A stretch of DNA of 43,738 bases from contig DATLFS010000039.1 in the NCBI GenBank assembly GCA_035540935.1, positions 1 to 43,738 of the forward strand, given 5' to 3'. A program made the translations under genes and the position numbers. Shown here one piece after another: positions 36,120 to 43,385 of this stretch. The notes under the pieces were generated by a model. That model saw only the letters and a list, made by a program, of their open reading frames with translations, was not told where the DNA came from and made no database searches. The stretch comes from DATLFS01 sp035540935. GTDB lineage: Bacteria; Actinomycetota; CADDZG01; WHSQ01. Position 1 is the stretch's first letter, and each line of letters starts with the position of its first letter.

Positions 36120-36123
36120 CCCA

Positions 36124-36921
36124 TCATTCGTCGACGGCCCGGAGGTCGAGGCGCAACGTCAGCTCGAGTGTGCCGGTCACCTCGACCTGATCCGACGTCA
36201 TCACCCGTACCTCGAAGTTTCCGCGGGTCGTCGATCTCGCCCCGCGAAGCATGCCTTCCTCGAGGTCGACCGTCGCGACGGTTCTGGTCTGCGAGGCTCC
36301 GTTCAGCTCCGCCTCCCCCTGCGGCAGCGACGTCGTCCAGACCAGGGGACCTTCCCCCGTGTAAGCGAGACGAGCTGCGGCCGAGCCGCGCTCCAGGCCC
36401 AGCGCCTCGAGCGAACCGACGGTCACGACGTCCTGGAACACCCGCCCGACGCTGACCTGCTGCTCGGACTCCCACGTTCCGCGCAGCCGCACCGGTTCGA
36501 GCGGCAGCGGCGGACGGTAGGTGCCGATGAACGCAAGCTCGTCCGGGTGGAGGTCGTCGGCCGCCACGCCACCGACCTCGAGCACGTCCAGGACCTCCCC
36601 CTTCGACCCCGCGCGCAGCACGAACTCACGGCGGGAGGATCCCGGCGAGGGAAGGCCCTCTTCGCGGACCTCGAGGGGGGTCATCGCAACGTGGACCAGA
36701 GCGCCTTCGGCGGTCACCTCTTCGACGCGCTCGTGTACGCCGACGACGATGCGGTAGGAGCCGGAGCCGTCCGTGCCCCCGATCGTCCACGATGCGTCGG
36801 CATCGGCGGTCATGACGTAGGCGAACGTCTCGCCTTCCTCGAACCGGTACTCGAGCTCTACGCGCTCCGGGCGGCAGGCGGCTAGAAGGAGCGCGAGGAC
36901 GATCGGAGCAACACGCCGCAT
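36124..36921 (-). CDS. Putative lipoprotein of unknown function
   Basis: 265 residues. A short lipoprotein signal, MRRVAPIVLALLLAAC, with lipobox LAAC and Cys16, then a beta-rich mature protein starting YRFEEGETFAYVMTADADASW and ending in strands (VEVTGTLELTLRLDL). No membrane helix afterwards. The general shape, repeated beta strands with an initial EGETFAY, recalls surface lipoproteins of unknown role. Its promoter appears leaderless and diverges from that of the otsB-like gene. Confidence 0.75.
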   Translation of the reverse strand: MRRVAPIVLALLLAACRPERVELEYRFEEGETFAYVMTADADASWTIGGTDGSGSYRIVVGVHERVEEVTAEGALVHVAMTPLEVREEGLPSPGSSRREFVLRAGSKGEVLDVLEVGGVAADDLHPDELAFIGTYRPPLPLEPVRLRGTWESEQQVSVGRVFQDVVTVGSLEALGLERGSAAARLAYTGEGPLVWTTSLPQGEAELNGASQTRTVATVDLEEGMLRGARSTTRGNFEVRVMTSDQVEVTGTLELTLRLDLRAVDE

Positions 36922-36927
36922 CGGGCG

Positions 36928-36933
36928 AGCATA
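36928..36933 (-). promoter_or_regulatory. Leaderless -10 element, TATGCT, minus strand
   Basis: Read on the minus strand, TATGCT ends 6 bases before ATG 36921. It is the minus-strand example of the recurrent element; the plus-strand one for the next gene lies only 16 bases away. Confidence 0.45.
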
Positions 36934-36949
36934 GGGGCGCGGTCGGCAC

Positions 36950-36955
36950 TACCCT
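36950..36955 (+). promoter_or_regulatory. Leaderless -10 element, TACCCT
   Basis: TACCCT ends 7 bases before GTG 36963; no Shine-Dalgarno sequence. Divergent from the lipoprotein promoter. Confidence 0.45.
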
Positions 36956-36962
36956 GCGAGAC

Positions 36963-37757
36963 GTGCTTCCGGATGTGGTGCGACCTCTGACATCTTCGCC
37001 CGGCGAGAGCGGCATCTTTCTCGATTTCGACGGGACCCTCTCCGAGATCGTGCCGGTTCCTTCGGATGCGCGGCCGCTTCCCGGCGTCGTCGACACGCTC
37101 GCGCAGCTCTCCGAGGTATTCGCGGTCGTCTCGGTCGTCTCCGGGCGCGCCACCCACGAGCTCGCGGCGTGGCTGGGACCGGATGTCGAGGTATGGGGGA
37201 CGCATGGGGCCGAGCGGGCTCACCGCGGTCGGACCAGTCTCGACCCGCGCCTCGAACCGTGGCGCGACCGCATCGCCGCGGCGCGCCGTGAGATCGAGGA
37301 CAGGGTCGCCGCGGCCGAGGTGGACGGGATCGTCGTCGAGGACAAGGTCGTTGCGGTCACGGTTCACTGGCGGAACGCGGACGACCGAGATCGAGCGGCC
37401 GAGACCGCGCGAGCCGCCGTCGCCGATCTCGCGGCGCGCGACGGGCTCGCCACCGCGAGCGGGAAGATGGCGCTCGAGTTGCGTCCTCCGGTCGAGATGT
37501 CGAAGGCCGACGTCGTTTTCCGCCGCGCGCGCGAGGAGCGCCTCTCGGGCGCGATGTTCGCCGGCGACGATCTGGTCGACCTGCCGGCGTTCGACGCTCT
37601 CGATCGCCTGGCGAGAGAAGGCGCGGAGACCGTGCGGGTGGCGGTTGATTCCGAGGAGACCCCGGAGGAGATCCTGCGGCGCGCCGATGTCGTGGTCGAC
37701 GGACCGTCCGGCGCGGTCGCCTTCCTCGGCGAGCTTGCCGCCGCGGCGCGCCGCTGA
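36963..37757 (+). CDS. otsB: Trehalose-6-phosphate phosphatase-like HAD hydrolase
   Basis: 264 residues. HAD motif I FLDFDGTLSE (nucleophile Asp), motif II VSGR, the trehalose-phosphatase GKMALELRP segment and motif III AGDDLVDLPAF. In classical OtsB motif III reads GDDxTDE; the GDDxxDLPAF form is seen in a subset of actinobacterial OtsB-like proteins. No trehalose-phosphate synthase is in the window; the operon instead continues with glycerate kinase and faces gpgS, so a glucosyl-3-phosphoglycerate phosphatase role is a reasonable alternative. GTG 36963 matches the leaderless element. Confidence 0.85.
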   Translation: MLPDVVRPLTSSPGESGIFLDFDGTLSEIVPVPSDARPLPGVVDTLAQLSEVFAVVSVVSGRATHELAAWLGPDVEVWGTHGAERAHRGRTSLDPRLEPWRDRIAAARREIEDRVAAAEVDGIVVEDKVVAVTVHWRNADDRDRAAETARAAVADLAARDGLATASGKMALELRPPVEMSKADVVFRRAREERLSGAMFAGDDLVDLPAFDALDRLAREGAETVRVAVDSEETPEEILRRADVVVDGPSGAVAFLGELAAAARR

Positions 37758-37764
37758 ACCGGCG

Positions 37765-38874
37765 ATGCGCGTGCTCATCGCGCCGGACAAGCTGAAGGGC
37801 ACCCTCGGCGCGGCCGAGGCCGCTGCCGCGATCGCCCGCGGTGTCGCCCGCGTCTTCCCCGACGCCACCGTCGTCGAGCTCCCGCTCGCCGACGGCGGCG
37901 AAGGGACGCTCGACGTCGCGGTCGCGGCCGGCGGCAGGTCGCGCCGTGCGGCCTCGTGCGATCCGTGGGGCCGCCCGGTCGACGCGCCCTTCGTCGTGCT
38001 GCGGAACGAGGCGGTGCTGGAAGCGGCGCGGGCGGCCGCTCCACCCCGAGGGCCGCGGCCGGGCGCGGCCCTCCGCGCGTCGTCGGCGGGCGTCGGCCTC
38101 CTGATCCGCGCCGCCGAGCGTGAGAACGTCGCGGGGATCTCTGTCGGCGTCGGCGGGAGCATGTGGACCGACGGCGGCACCGGGGCGGCATCGGCCTTCG
38201 GCTGGAGGTTCCTCGATCGCCGCGGGCACCCTCTCGCCCCCGGCGGCGGGGCCCTCGCTCGCCTGCATTCCGTCGAGGCGGGAGAGACACCGCGCCTTCC
38301 CGCTGTCGCTCTGTGCGATGTCGACAACGCGCTCGTGGGCCCCGCGGGCGCGGCGCGGGTGTTCGCGCCTCAGAAGGGTGCGTCGCCTTCCGAAGTCGAG
38401 CGCCTCGAAGCCGGCCTCGAGCGACTGGTCGCGATCACGGGCATCTCCGGCGACCTTCCGATGAGCGGCGCGGGAGGCGGACTCGCCTGGGGCCTCGCGG
38501 GCTTCCTCGGAGCGCGTCTCGAACGCGGTTTCGACCGCGTCGCCTCGTGGGCGCGCCTCGAGCAGCATCTGGCCACCACGGACCTCGTCATCACCGGCGA
38601 GGGGAGGTTCGACGCCGGTAGCCTCGGCGGCAAGACGCCGGTCGCCGTCGCCCGCGCCGCACGCGCGGCCGGAGTCCCGGTCGTGCTGATCGCGGGCGCG
38701 CTCGAGGGAGGACGGGAGACATGGCGCGAGCAAGGTTTCGCGGCGGCTCTTTCGCTCACGGACCTCGCGGGTGAGCGCGCGCTGATGGACGCATCCGGCG
38801 CCCTCGAGGAAGCCGCCGAGGTGCTGGCGCGCCGGGTGTATGCGGATGGAAGCGGGGATACTGGCCGCACATGA
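37765..38874 (+). CDS. Glycerate kinase
   Basis: 369 residues of the GlxK/GarK family, which phosphorylates D-glycerate (usually to 2-phosphoglycerate). Signature segments: VLIAPDKLKGTLGAAEAAAAIARG at the N-terminus, ADGGEGTLD, GVGGSMWTDGGTGAASAFGW, FAPQKGASPSEV, GAGGGLAWGLAGFLGA and TGEGRFDAGSLGGKTPVAVA. Complete. ATG 37765 is 7 bases after the phosphatase stop; the long frame running upstream through that gene is spurious. Its stop overlaps the permease ATG (ATGA). Confidence 0.93.
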   Translation: MRVLIAPDKLKGTLGAAEAAAAIARGVARVFPDATVVELPLADGGEGTLDVAVAAGGRSRRAASCDPWGRPVDAPFVVLRNEAVLEAARAAAPPRGPRPGAALRASSAGVGLLIRAAERENVAGISVGVGGSMWTDGGTGAASAFGWRFLDRRGHPLAPGGGALARLHSVEAGETPRLPAVALCDVDNALVGPAGAARVFAPQKGASPSEVERLEAGLERLVAITGISGDLPMSGAGGGLAWGLAGFLGARLERGFDRVASWARLEQHLATTDLVITGEGRFDAGSLGGKTPVAVARAARAAGVPVVLIAGALEGGRETWREQGFAAALSLTDLAGERALMDASGALEEAAEVLARRVYADGSGDTGRT

Positions 38875-40088
38875 CGAGGCCGATGCATCCCCATCTCCCC
38901 TCGGGGGAGCGGCTGCGGCGGGCCGGGATGGCGGCATGGGCCATCATCGGGCTCCTCATCCTGCTGGCGATCTCGGTATGGATCCTCCTCAAGCTCCGCG
39001 TGCTGTTCCCGCCGTTGGTGCTGGCTCTCCTCGTGATCTACCTGCTGAACCCGCCGATCTCATGGCTGGAGGGGCGGGGTGTCCCGCGCGTGGTCGGCAC
39101 GCTCGGCTCCTATGTGGTGATCCTCGGGAGTGCCGTCCTGATCGGCTTCCTCCTCGCACCGTTCGTCGGCACGCAGATAGACACGTTCTCCGACGAGTGG
39201 CCGCGCTTCCGCGGAGAGCTCATCGAGTTCGTCGAGGATGTGAGCGGCGGCGTTGAAAGTACGACCGGCGTCGAGGTCGACACGACACAATTCCGCTGCC
39301 TCCTCGGCGACGAGGTCGCGGGCCGCAACTGTGATCGGGTGGTCGAGCGCGTCCGGAAAAGGATCGCGGAGAGGGCGGGCGCGCTGACGGAGTTCGGCGG
39401 CGCGATCCTCGAGGGGCTCCTCGCGTTCATCCTCGGGCCCCTCCTCGCTCTCTATCTCTTGATCGACCTCCCCAACATCCAGCGGGACGTCCTGAACCTG
39501 TTCCCCGAGCAGCTTCGCCCGGAGGCGGCGGACGTCGGGTCGAAGCTGGGGAGGGCGGTCGGAGGTTTCTTCCGCGGTCAGCTCTTCGTCGCGTTCACCG
39601 TCGGCGCCCTGTCGGCGCTCGGCTTCTGGATCATCGGCCTCCCCTTCTGGCTGATCATCGGGGCGATCGCCGGGTTCTTCAACCTGATCCCGCTCGTCGG
39701 CCCCTTCATCGGCGGTGCGATCGGGTTCCTCGTCGGAACCGTCACCGGAGGAGTCGGCCTCGGCCTCAAGGCGGCGCTGGTCGAGCTGGTCGTCCAACAG
39801 CTCGACAACCACGTCGTCAGCCCGATGGTCATGCGGCGCGCCGTGCAGATCCATCCGGCAACGGTCGTGCTGGCGCTCCTGGGCGGAGGCGCGATAGCGG
39901 GGTTCTGGGGTGTCCTTCTCGGCGTGCCGGCCGTGGCCGTAGGCAAGATCCTGCTGGGTCACCTATGGATCACGCGCGTCCTGGGCGAGGAGGTGACGCC
40001 GTTCGCCCGCACCGCGTCGCCGCTCGAGGCGCCGTCGGTCGTTCCCGCCGATCGGGAGGTGGACGACCTCGCCGATCCGCCGCCCTAG
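38871..40088 (+). CDS. AI-2E family transporter
   Basis: 405-residue multi-spanning membrane protein. Hydrophobic segments near 21-40, 45-65 and 80-100, a soluble stretch (about 100-175, with two Cys), then at least four more helices including GAIAGFFNLIPLVGPFIGGAIG, which carries the family's NLIPxxGPxIG motif, and LDNHVVSPMVM. Members are annotated as AI-2 exporters or Na/H antiporters, but the real substrate varies and is unknown here. Coupled to glycerate kinase by ATGA; its stop overlaps the convergent gpgS stop. Confidence 0.88.
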   Translation: MTRPMHPHLPSGERLRRAGMAAWAIIGLLILLAISVWILLKLRVLFPPLVLALLVIYLLNPPISWLEGRGVPRVVGTLGSYVVILGSAVLIGFLLAPFVGTQIDTFSDEWPRFRGELIEFVEDVSGGVESTTGVEVDTTQFRCLLGDEVAGRNCDRVVERVRKRIAERAGALTEFGGAILEGLLAFILGPLLALYLLIDLPNIQRDVLNLFPEQLRPEAADVGSKLGRAVGGFFRGQLFVAFTVGALSALGFWIIGLPFWLIIGAIAGFFNLIPLVGPFIGGAIGFLVGTVTGGVGLGLKAALVELVVQQLDNHVVSPMVMRRAVQIHPATVVLALLGGGAIAGFWGVLLGVPAVAVGKILLGHLWITRVLGEEVTPFARTASPLEAPSVVPADREVDDLADPPP

Positions 40089-41026
40089 CCGGATCCGAGG
40101 TCTGCGAGCGCGGGCCGGACGGCGACGACCGGTGGGTCTTCGTCGGGGGCGGGGAAGAGCGCGGCGATGTCGCCGGGAAGCTCGTCCCTCACACGGATCC
40201 GTCCCTGTGCCTGGAGGCGCACGAACAGCCCGTGCAAGATCTCCAGGGACATGCGACCGAGCTCGAGCGTGTCGCGGTTGCGATGCACGCGCTCCCCGAG
40301 ATCCACCTGGGCGACGGCATCGAGCCCGAGGCGGTCGACGAGATCGACGAGCAGACATGCGTCCACCCCGTAACCGGCCACGAACGGGATCGTGCGGAGC
40401 GTCTCGGTTCGTCCGGCGCACTCACCGGCGAGCGGCTGCAGCACGCGGGCAAGCTCCGGCACCAAGAGGTTGAACAAAGGCCGGACCAGGATCTCCGTCA
40501 CCCGACCGCCGGTGCCGTTTCCGGCGGCCGCGCCGAGGGTGCGCTTGTAGAAGGCCTTCACGAAGTGGACCTCGTCGTCGAGGAGCGGCAGGATGAGCCG
40601 AGCCACCCACTCGGGGGCGAAGTTCCGCACGTCGGCGTCGATCCACACGATCACGTCGCCGGTCGCAACCGCGAGCGACTTCCACAACGCGTCGCCTTTG
40701 CCTCTGAGTAGGGGCAGATCGGGCCGGATCGCGTCGGCGCGATGCACGGTCGCCCCGGCTTCGGCGGCGACGGCGGCGGTGCCGTCGCTCGATCCGGAGT
40801 CGATCACGATGATCTCGCCTACGAGGCCCGTCTCCTCGAGGAGATGCCGGCGGGCCGAGCGGCAGATCTCGCCGATCGTCTCCTCTTCATCGAGGGCGGG
40901 GAGGCAGAGGGTGACCCGCCACCCGCGCTCGCGCACCGCTTCCACCACCGCAGGCACCGGCGGGAACGGCGGTCGGTGCGTCCGGTGTCCGAACCAGGCA
41001 TCTCCGACAGGGGTGTTTCTCGGCAT
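40085..41026 (-). CDS. gpgS: Glucosyl-3-phosphoglycerate synthase
   Basis: 313 residues, GT81-type glycosyltransferase. CLPALDEEETIGEI, VIDSGSSDGTAAVA, RGKGDALWKSL and WIDADVRNFAPEWV (the DxD region is DAD) match GpgS; FVKAFYKRTLG, LVPELARVLQPLAGECAGR and VAGYGVDACLLVD follow. It transfers glucose from an NDP-glucose to 3-phosphoglycerate, the first step to glucosylglycerate and, in mycobacteria, to methylglucose lipopolysaccharides. TACGCT lies 9 bases before the ATG on the minus strand. Convergent with the permease gene, sharing stop-codon bases. Confidence 0.94.
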   Translation of the reverse strand: MPRNTPVGDAWFGHRTHRPPFPPVPAVVEAVRERGWRVTLCLPALDEEETIGEICRSARRHLLEETGLVGEIIVIDSGSSDGTAAVAAEAGATVHRADAIRPDLPLLRGKGDALWKSLAVATGDVIVWIDADVRNFAPEWVARLILPLLDDEVHFVKAFYKRTLGAAAGNGTGGRVTEILVRPLFNLLVPELARVLQPLAGECAGRTETLRTIPFVAGYGVDACLLVDLVDRLGLDAVAQVDLGERVHRNRDTLELGRMSLEILHGLFVRLQAQGRIRVRDELPGDIAALFPAPDEDPPVVAVRPALADLGSG

Positions 41027-41116
41027 CGGGCGGAGAGCGTAGCCCTCCCGTTCGGAGGCTCAAGAACGCCGTTCGCCCGCCGATGTCGTCTGTGGCAGCC
41101 GCTTCTAGGAGGACCC

Positions 41117-41566
41117 GTGTCGCGCATCTTCATCGCCGAGGACGATCCGGACGTCAGACAGGTGATCACGCACCTGATGAAGTCGGAGGGCCACGCCGTC
41201 TCCGCTCTGCGCGATGGCCAGCAGGTGGTGGAGTCGCTCCGGTGGGACGCGCCCGACCTTCTGATCCTCGACATCATGATGCCGGCGATGGACGGATACG
41301 ACGTTCTCGAGGAGATGGCGCGCTCTGGCAGCGGCCGTCACACGCGCGTGCTGGTCCTGACGGCGAAGGCGGGCGAGAAGGATTTCGAGCAGAGTCTCTC
41401 GCTCGGCGCGGCGCGCCACATGACCAAGCCGTTCGACCCAGATGAGCTGATCGACGCCGTGAACGACCTGCTGTCTCTCTCCGCCGACGAAGTTCGGCGG
41501 CTCCGCGAGGACGAGCATCACCGTGCCTCGCTCCTCTCCCAGCTCGAGTCGCTGCTAGGCGACTGA
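41117..41566 (+). CDS. Single-domain response regulator
   Basis: 149 residues. Receiver domain about 1-118: acidic pair Glu8-Asp9 (with Asp10), phospho-acceptor Asp52 in LLILDIMMP, Thr in VLVLTAKA and Lys in MTKPFD. The remaining 30 residues are a charged helix (VRRLREDEHHRASLLSQLESLL), not a DNA-binding domain, so output is probably by protein contact. AGGAGG 6 bases ahead fixes GTG 41117. No histidine kinase is adjacent. The antisense and longer forward frames through gpgS were discarded. Confidence 0.92.
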   Translation: MSRIFIAEDDPDVRQVITHLMKSEGHAVSALRDGQQVVESLRWDAPDLLILDIMMPAMDGYDVLEEMARSGSGRHTRVLVLTAKAGEKDFEQSLSLGAARHMTKPFDPDELIDAVNDLLSLSADEVRRLREDEHHRASLLSQLESLLGD

Positions 41567-41567
41567 C

Positions 41568-41583
41568 CGGCCGCACGCGGCCG
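41568..41583 (+). terminator. Hairpin after the response regulator
   Basis: CGGCCG / CGGCCG stem with a CACG loop (or 7 bp with a 2-base loop) starting 1 base after the stop codon and ending just ahead of the -10-like TAACCT of the sigma gene. No T-run. Confidence 0.4.
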
Positions 41584-41602
41584 CTCGGTAACCTACGACG
41601 GG

Positions 41603-42202
41603 ATGAGGCGTCTGAAGGGGACCGGTGGAGCGGCTCCGCGAGAGCTCGTGGCCGACGAGCTCGTCGAGCGCTGCAAGCAGGGTGACGAGGGCGCGTGGCG
41701 GGAGCTCGTGGAGGCGACCTATCGGGACGTGTACACGCTTTGTTTGCGGGTTCTCGGAGATCCCGACGATGCCGTCGAGGCGACGCAGGACGCGTACCTC
41801 AAGGCTTATCGAGGGCTGCGGGGTTTCCGCGGCGAGGCGATGTTCAGCACGTGGCTGTACCGGGTGGCGACGAATGCAGCCATCTCGAAGCACCGGGCGC
41901 GTACCCGCCGCCGGTCCCGTGAGGCCGGCCCGGGCGACGAGGTCCTCGAGCAGATCCCCGCTCGCGGATCGGTCGAGGCGGCCGCCGGGGCGAAGGTCGA
42001 GATGGATCGTCTGCAGGAGGCGCTCCAGGCGCTGCCTCCCCTTTACCGGGAGGCGGTCGTGTTGCGGGACGTGTACGGCCTCGGGATCGAGGAGCTGGCC
42101 AAGAGGCTCGAGATCAGCGAGACCGCCGCGAAGGTGCGGGTGCACCGGGGTCGGAAGAAGCTGAAGGAAATGCTGTTCTCGGAGGATGAAGATGCGGTGT
42201 GA
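41603..42202 (+). CDS. ECF-family RNA polymerase sigma factor
   Basis: 199 residues. Region 2 about 20-90 (LGDPDDAVEATQDAYLKAYRGLRGFRGEAMFSTWLYRVATN, the DAxEATQxxY pattern) and region 4 about 130-190 (LPPLYREAVVLRDVYGLGIEELAKRLEISETAAKVRVHRGRKKL). The downstream zinc-binding anti-sigma gene overlaps it, so activity is presumably held in check until a signal is received. TAACCT lies 8 bases before ATG 41603. Confidence 0.93.
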   Translation: MRRLKGTGGAAPRELVADELVERCKQGDEGAWRELVEATYRDVYTLCLRVLGDPDDAVEATQDAYLKAYRGLRGFRGEAMFSTWLYRVATNAAISKHRARTRRRSREAGPGDEVLEQIPARGSVEAAAGAKVEMDRLQEALQALPPLYREAVVLRDVYGLGIEELAKRLEISETAAKVRVHRGRKKLKEMLFSEDEDAV

Positions 42203-42536
42203 AGAGATCCAGACGATGCTTCCGGCTTTCGCCGACGAGAAGCCGGTGCAACTTGGCGTGAGGCGGCACCTCGCGCGCTGCGCCGACTGCCGCGCCGAGC
42301 TCGACCGCTACGAGGCGCTGGCCGGCGGCCTTGCCGCACTCGCCACGACCACCGCGGAGCCACCGGCAGCTCTCCTCCCGGCCCTCGTGGACATCCCGGC
42401 GCGCCGGACCCGCATCGAAGAGGCGCGCTCTCATGTGGCGCGCAACCGCAAGCGCTACCTGGGGGGCCTGGCCGGCGCGATTGCGGTCGCCGGAGCAGCC
42501 GTCGCGCTGCGGTCCCGCCGCGTGGCCGCGGCGTAG
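42192..42536 (+). CDS. Zinc-finger anti-sigma factor, membrane anchored
   Basis: 114 residues. The ZAS/zf-HC2 motif HLARCADC (His26, Cys30, Cys33) with an earlier Cys3, a linker, a membrane helix about 90-107 (YLGGLAGAIAVAGAAVAL) and a short basic tail, so the sigma-binding part is cytoplasmic. GGAGG at 42181-42185 is 6 bases from ATG 42192 but directly abuts ATG 42186, so 42192 is preferred. It overlaps the sigma gene by 11 bases. Confidence 0.88.
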   Translation: MRCEEIQTMLPAFADEKPVQLGVRRHLARCADCRAELDRYEALAGGLAALATTTAEPPAALLPALVDIPARRTRIEEARSHVARNRKRYLGGLAGAIAVAGAAVALRSRRVAAA

Positions 42537-42573
42537 CCTGCCGACTTGGCCGCGCATACACTCGTAGACCCCT

Positions 42574-42647
42574 AGGGCGGTAGCTCAGTTTGGTAGAGCG
42601 CTGGTCTCCAAAACCAGTGGTCGGGGGTTCGAGTCCCTCCCGCCCTG
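42574..42647 (+). tRNA. tRNA-Trp (anticodon CCA)
   Basis: 74 bases. Acceptor AGGGCGG/CCGCCCT, D stem GCTC/GAGC, anticodon stem CTGGT/ACCAG with loop CTCCAAA giving CCA, T arm GGGGG-TTCGAGT-CCCTC, discriminator G as usual for Trp; CCA is not encoded. TACACT at 42557-42562 is a possible -10. In many bacteria secE and nusG follow tRNA-Trp; they do not here. Confidence 0.96.
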
Positions 42648-42694
42648 CTGACAACAGCACTGGTCGGTTGTGAAGCTGCTCTCGCCGGGACCGG

Positions 42695-43141
42695 TTACGG
42701 CCTATTCGAGAGCGTGACGCTGATCGTTCCGTTCGTCTTGACTCTGTTGGCTGGGCAATCCGGCTGGAAATCTCCCGGCCAATTTTCCAGAGCGACATAA
42801 AACTCGAGCGAGGATCCTCGGGCGATCCTGATCGGCTCCGGGGTCTCGCCGCAGAACGTCGCGACCTGCGCTCCATCACTTCTCACCTGGACGAAAACCG
42901 GCTGGCCGTGAGCGTCCCTGACCTGCGCGGTGAAGAAGGCTTCCGTTGATCGGGCTTCGACGATCATGCAAGCGTACGAACCCAGTGCGTTGTTGCAGCC
43001 GGTGACCGGCGCCGGGTACGCGCCGTAGCTCCCCTCGACCGTGCGCTCGACGCGCTTGCGCTCTGGCTTCCCGGCCTCCGCGGTCGCTACGGAACCGACT
43101 ACCAGTCCGAGGACCATGAACGTGGTCGATAACCGCTTCAT
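42695..43141 (-). CDS. Small secreted protein of unknown function
   Basis: 148 residues. A signal peptide (MKRLSTTFMVLGLVVGSVATAEAG, cleavage likely after AEA) is followed by a beta-rich domain of about 120 residues with four cysteines (in TGCNN, YACMI, TFCGE and PDCPAN), suggesting two disulfides outside the cell. A run of G before ATG 43141 serves as Shine-Dalgarno sequence. Divergent from the second HExxH protease by 244 bases. No family recognised; a binding or inhibitor-like domain is possible. Confidence 0.75.
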   Translation of the reverse strand: MKRLSTTFMVLGLVVGSVATAEAGKPERKRVERTVEGSYGAYPAPVTGCNNALGSYACMIVEARSTEAFFTAQVRDAHGQPVFVQVRSDGAQVATFCGETPEPIRIARGSSLEFYVALENWPGDFQPDCPANRVKTNGTISVTLSNRP

Positions 43142-43385
43142 CTGGGCCCCCCGCTGGCGTCGCTACCCGTGGACTTGATCCCCGGTAGCGATGCTACTCC
43201 TGGCTACGTCGGCCCGTCGAGATCGTTCGTCGCGTGGCGTGTCTCCTTCCGGGCACCTCCTCAAGGATCTCCGGCGCGACGCCGATGTGGCCTCGGATGT
43301 CGCAAGAAAGACGCTTATCCCCCTAGAACGGCGCGCCCTGATGCTGGAAGGTTCTGTTGCCGTTCCCCGATCGAGGAGGAAGCAC
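43142..43385. other. Divergent intergenic region between secreted-protein genes
   Basis: 244 bases. I see no gene, no tRNA and no strong hairpin. It must hold the promoters of the minus-strand secreted protein and the plus-strand protease. TTATCCCCCTAGAAC at about 43316-43329 and one GGCGCGCC (43330-43337) are the only notable strings. The open frames that cross it on both strands have no credible domain and are rejected. Confidence 0.5.

Noticed and set aside
42574..42647. tRNA-Trp as an integration site for a mobile island
   Set aside because: No integrase gene and no repeated 3' tRNA end nearby.
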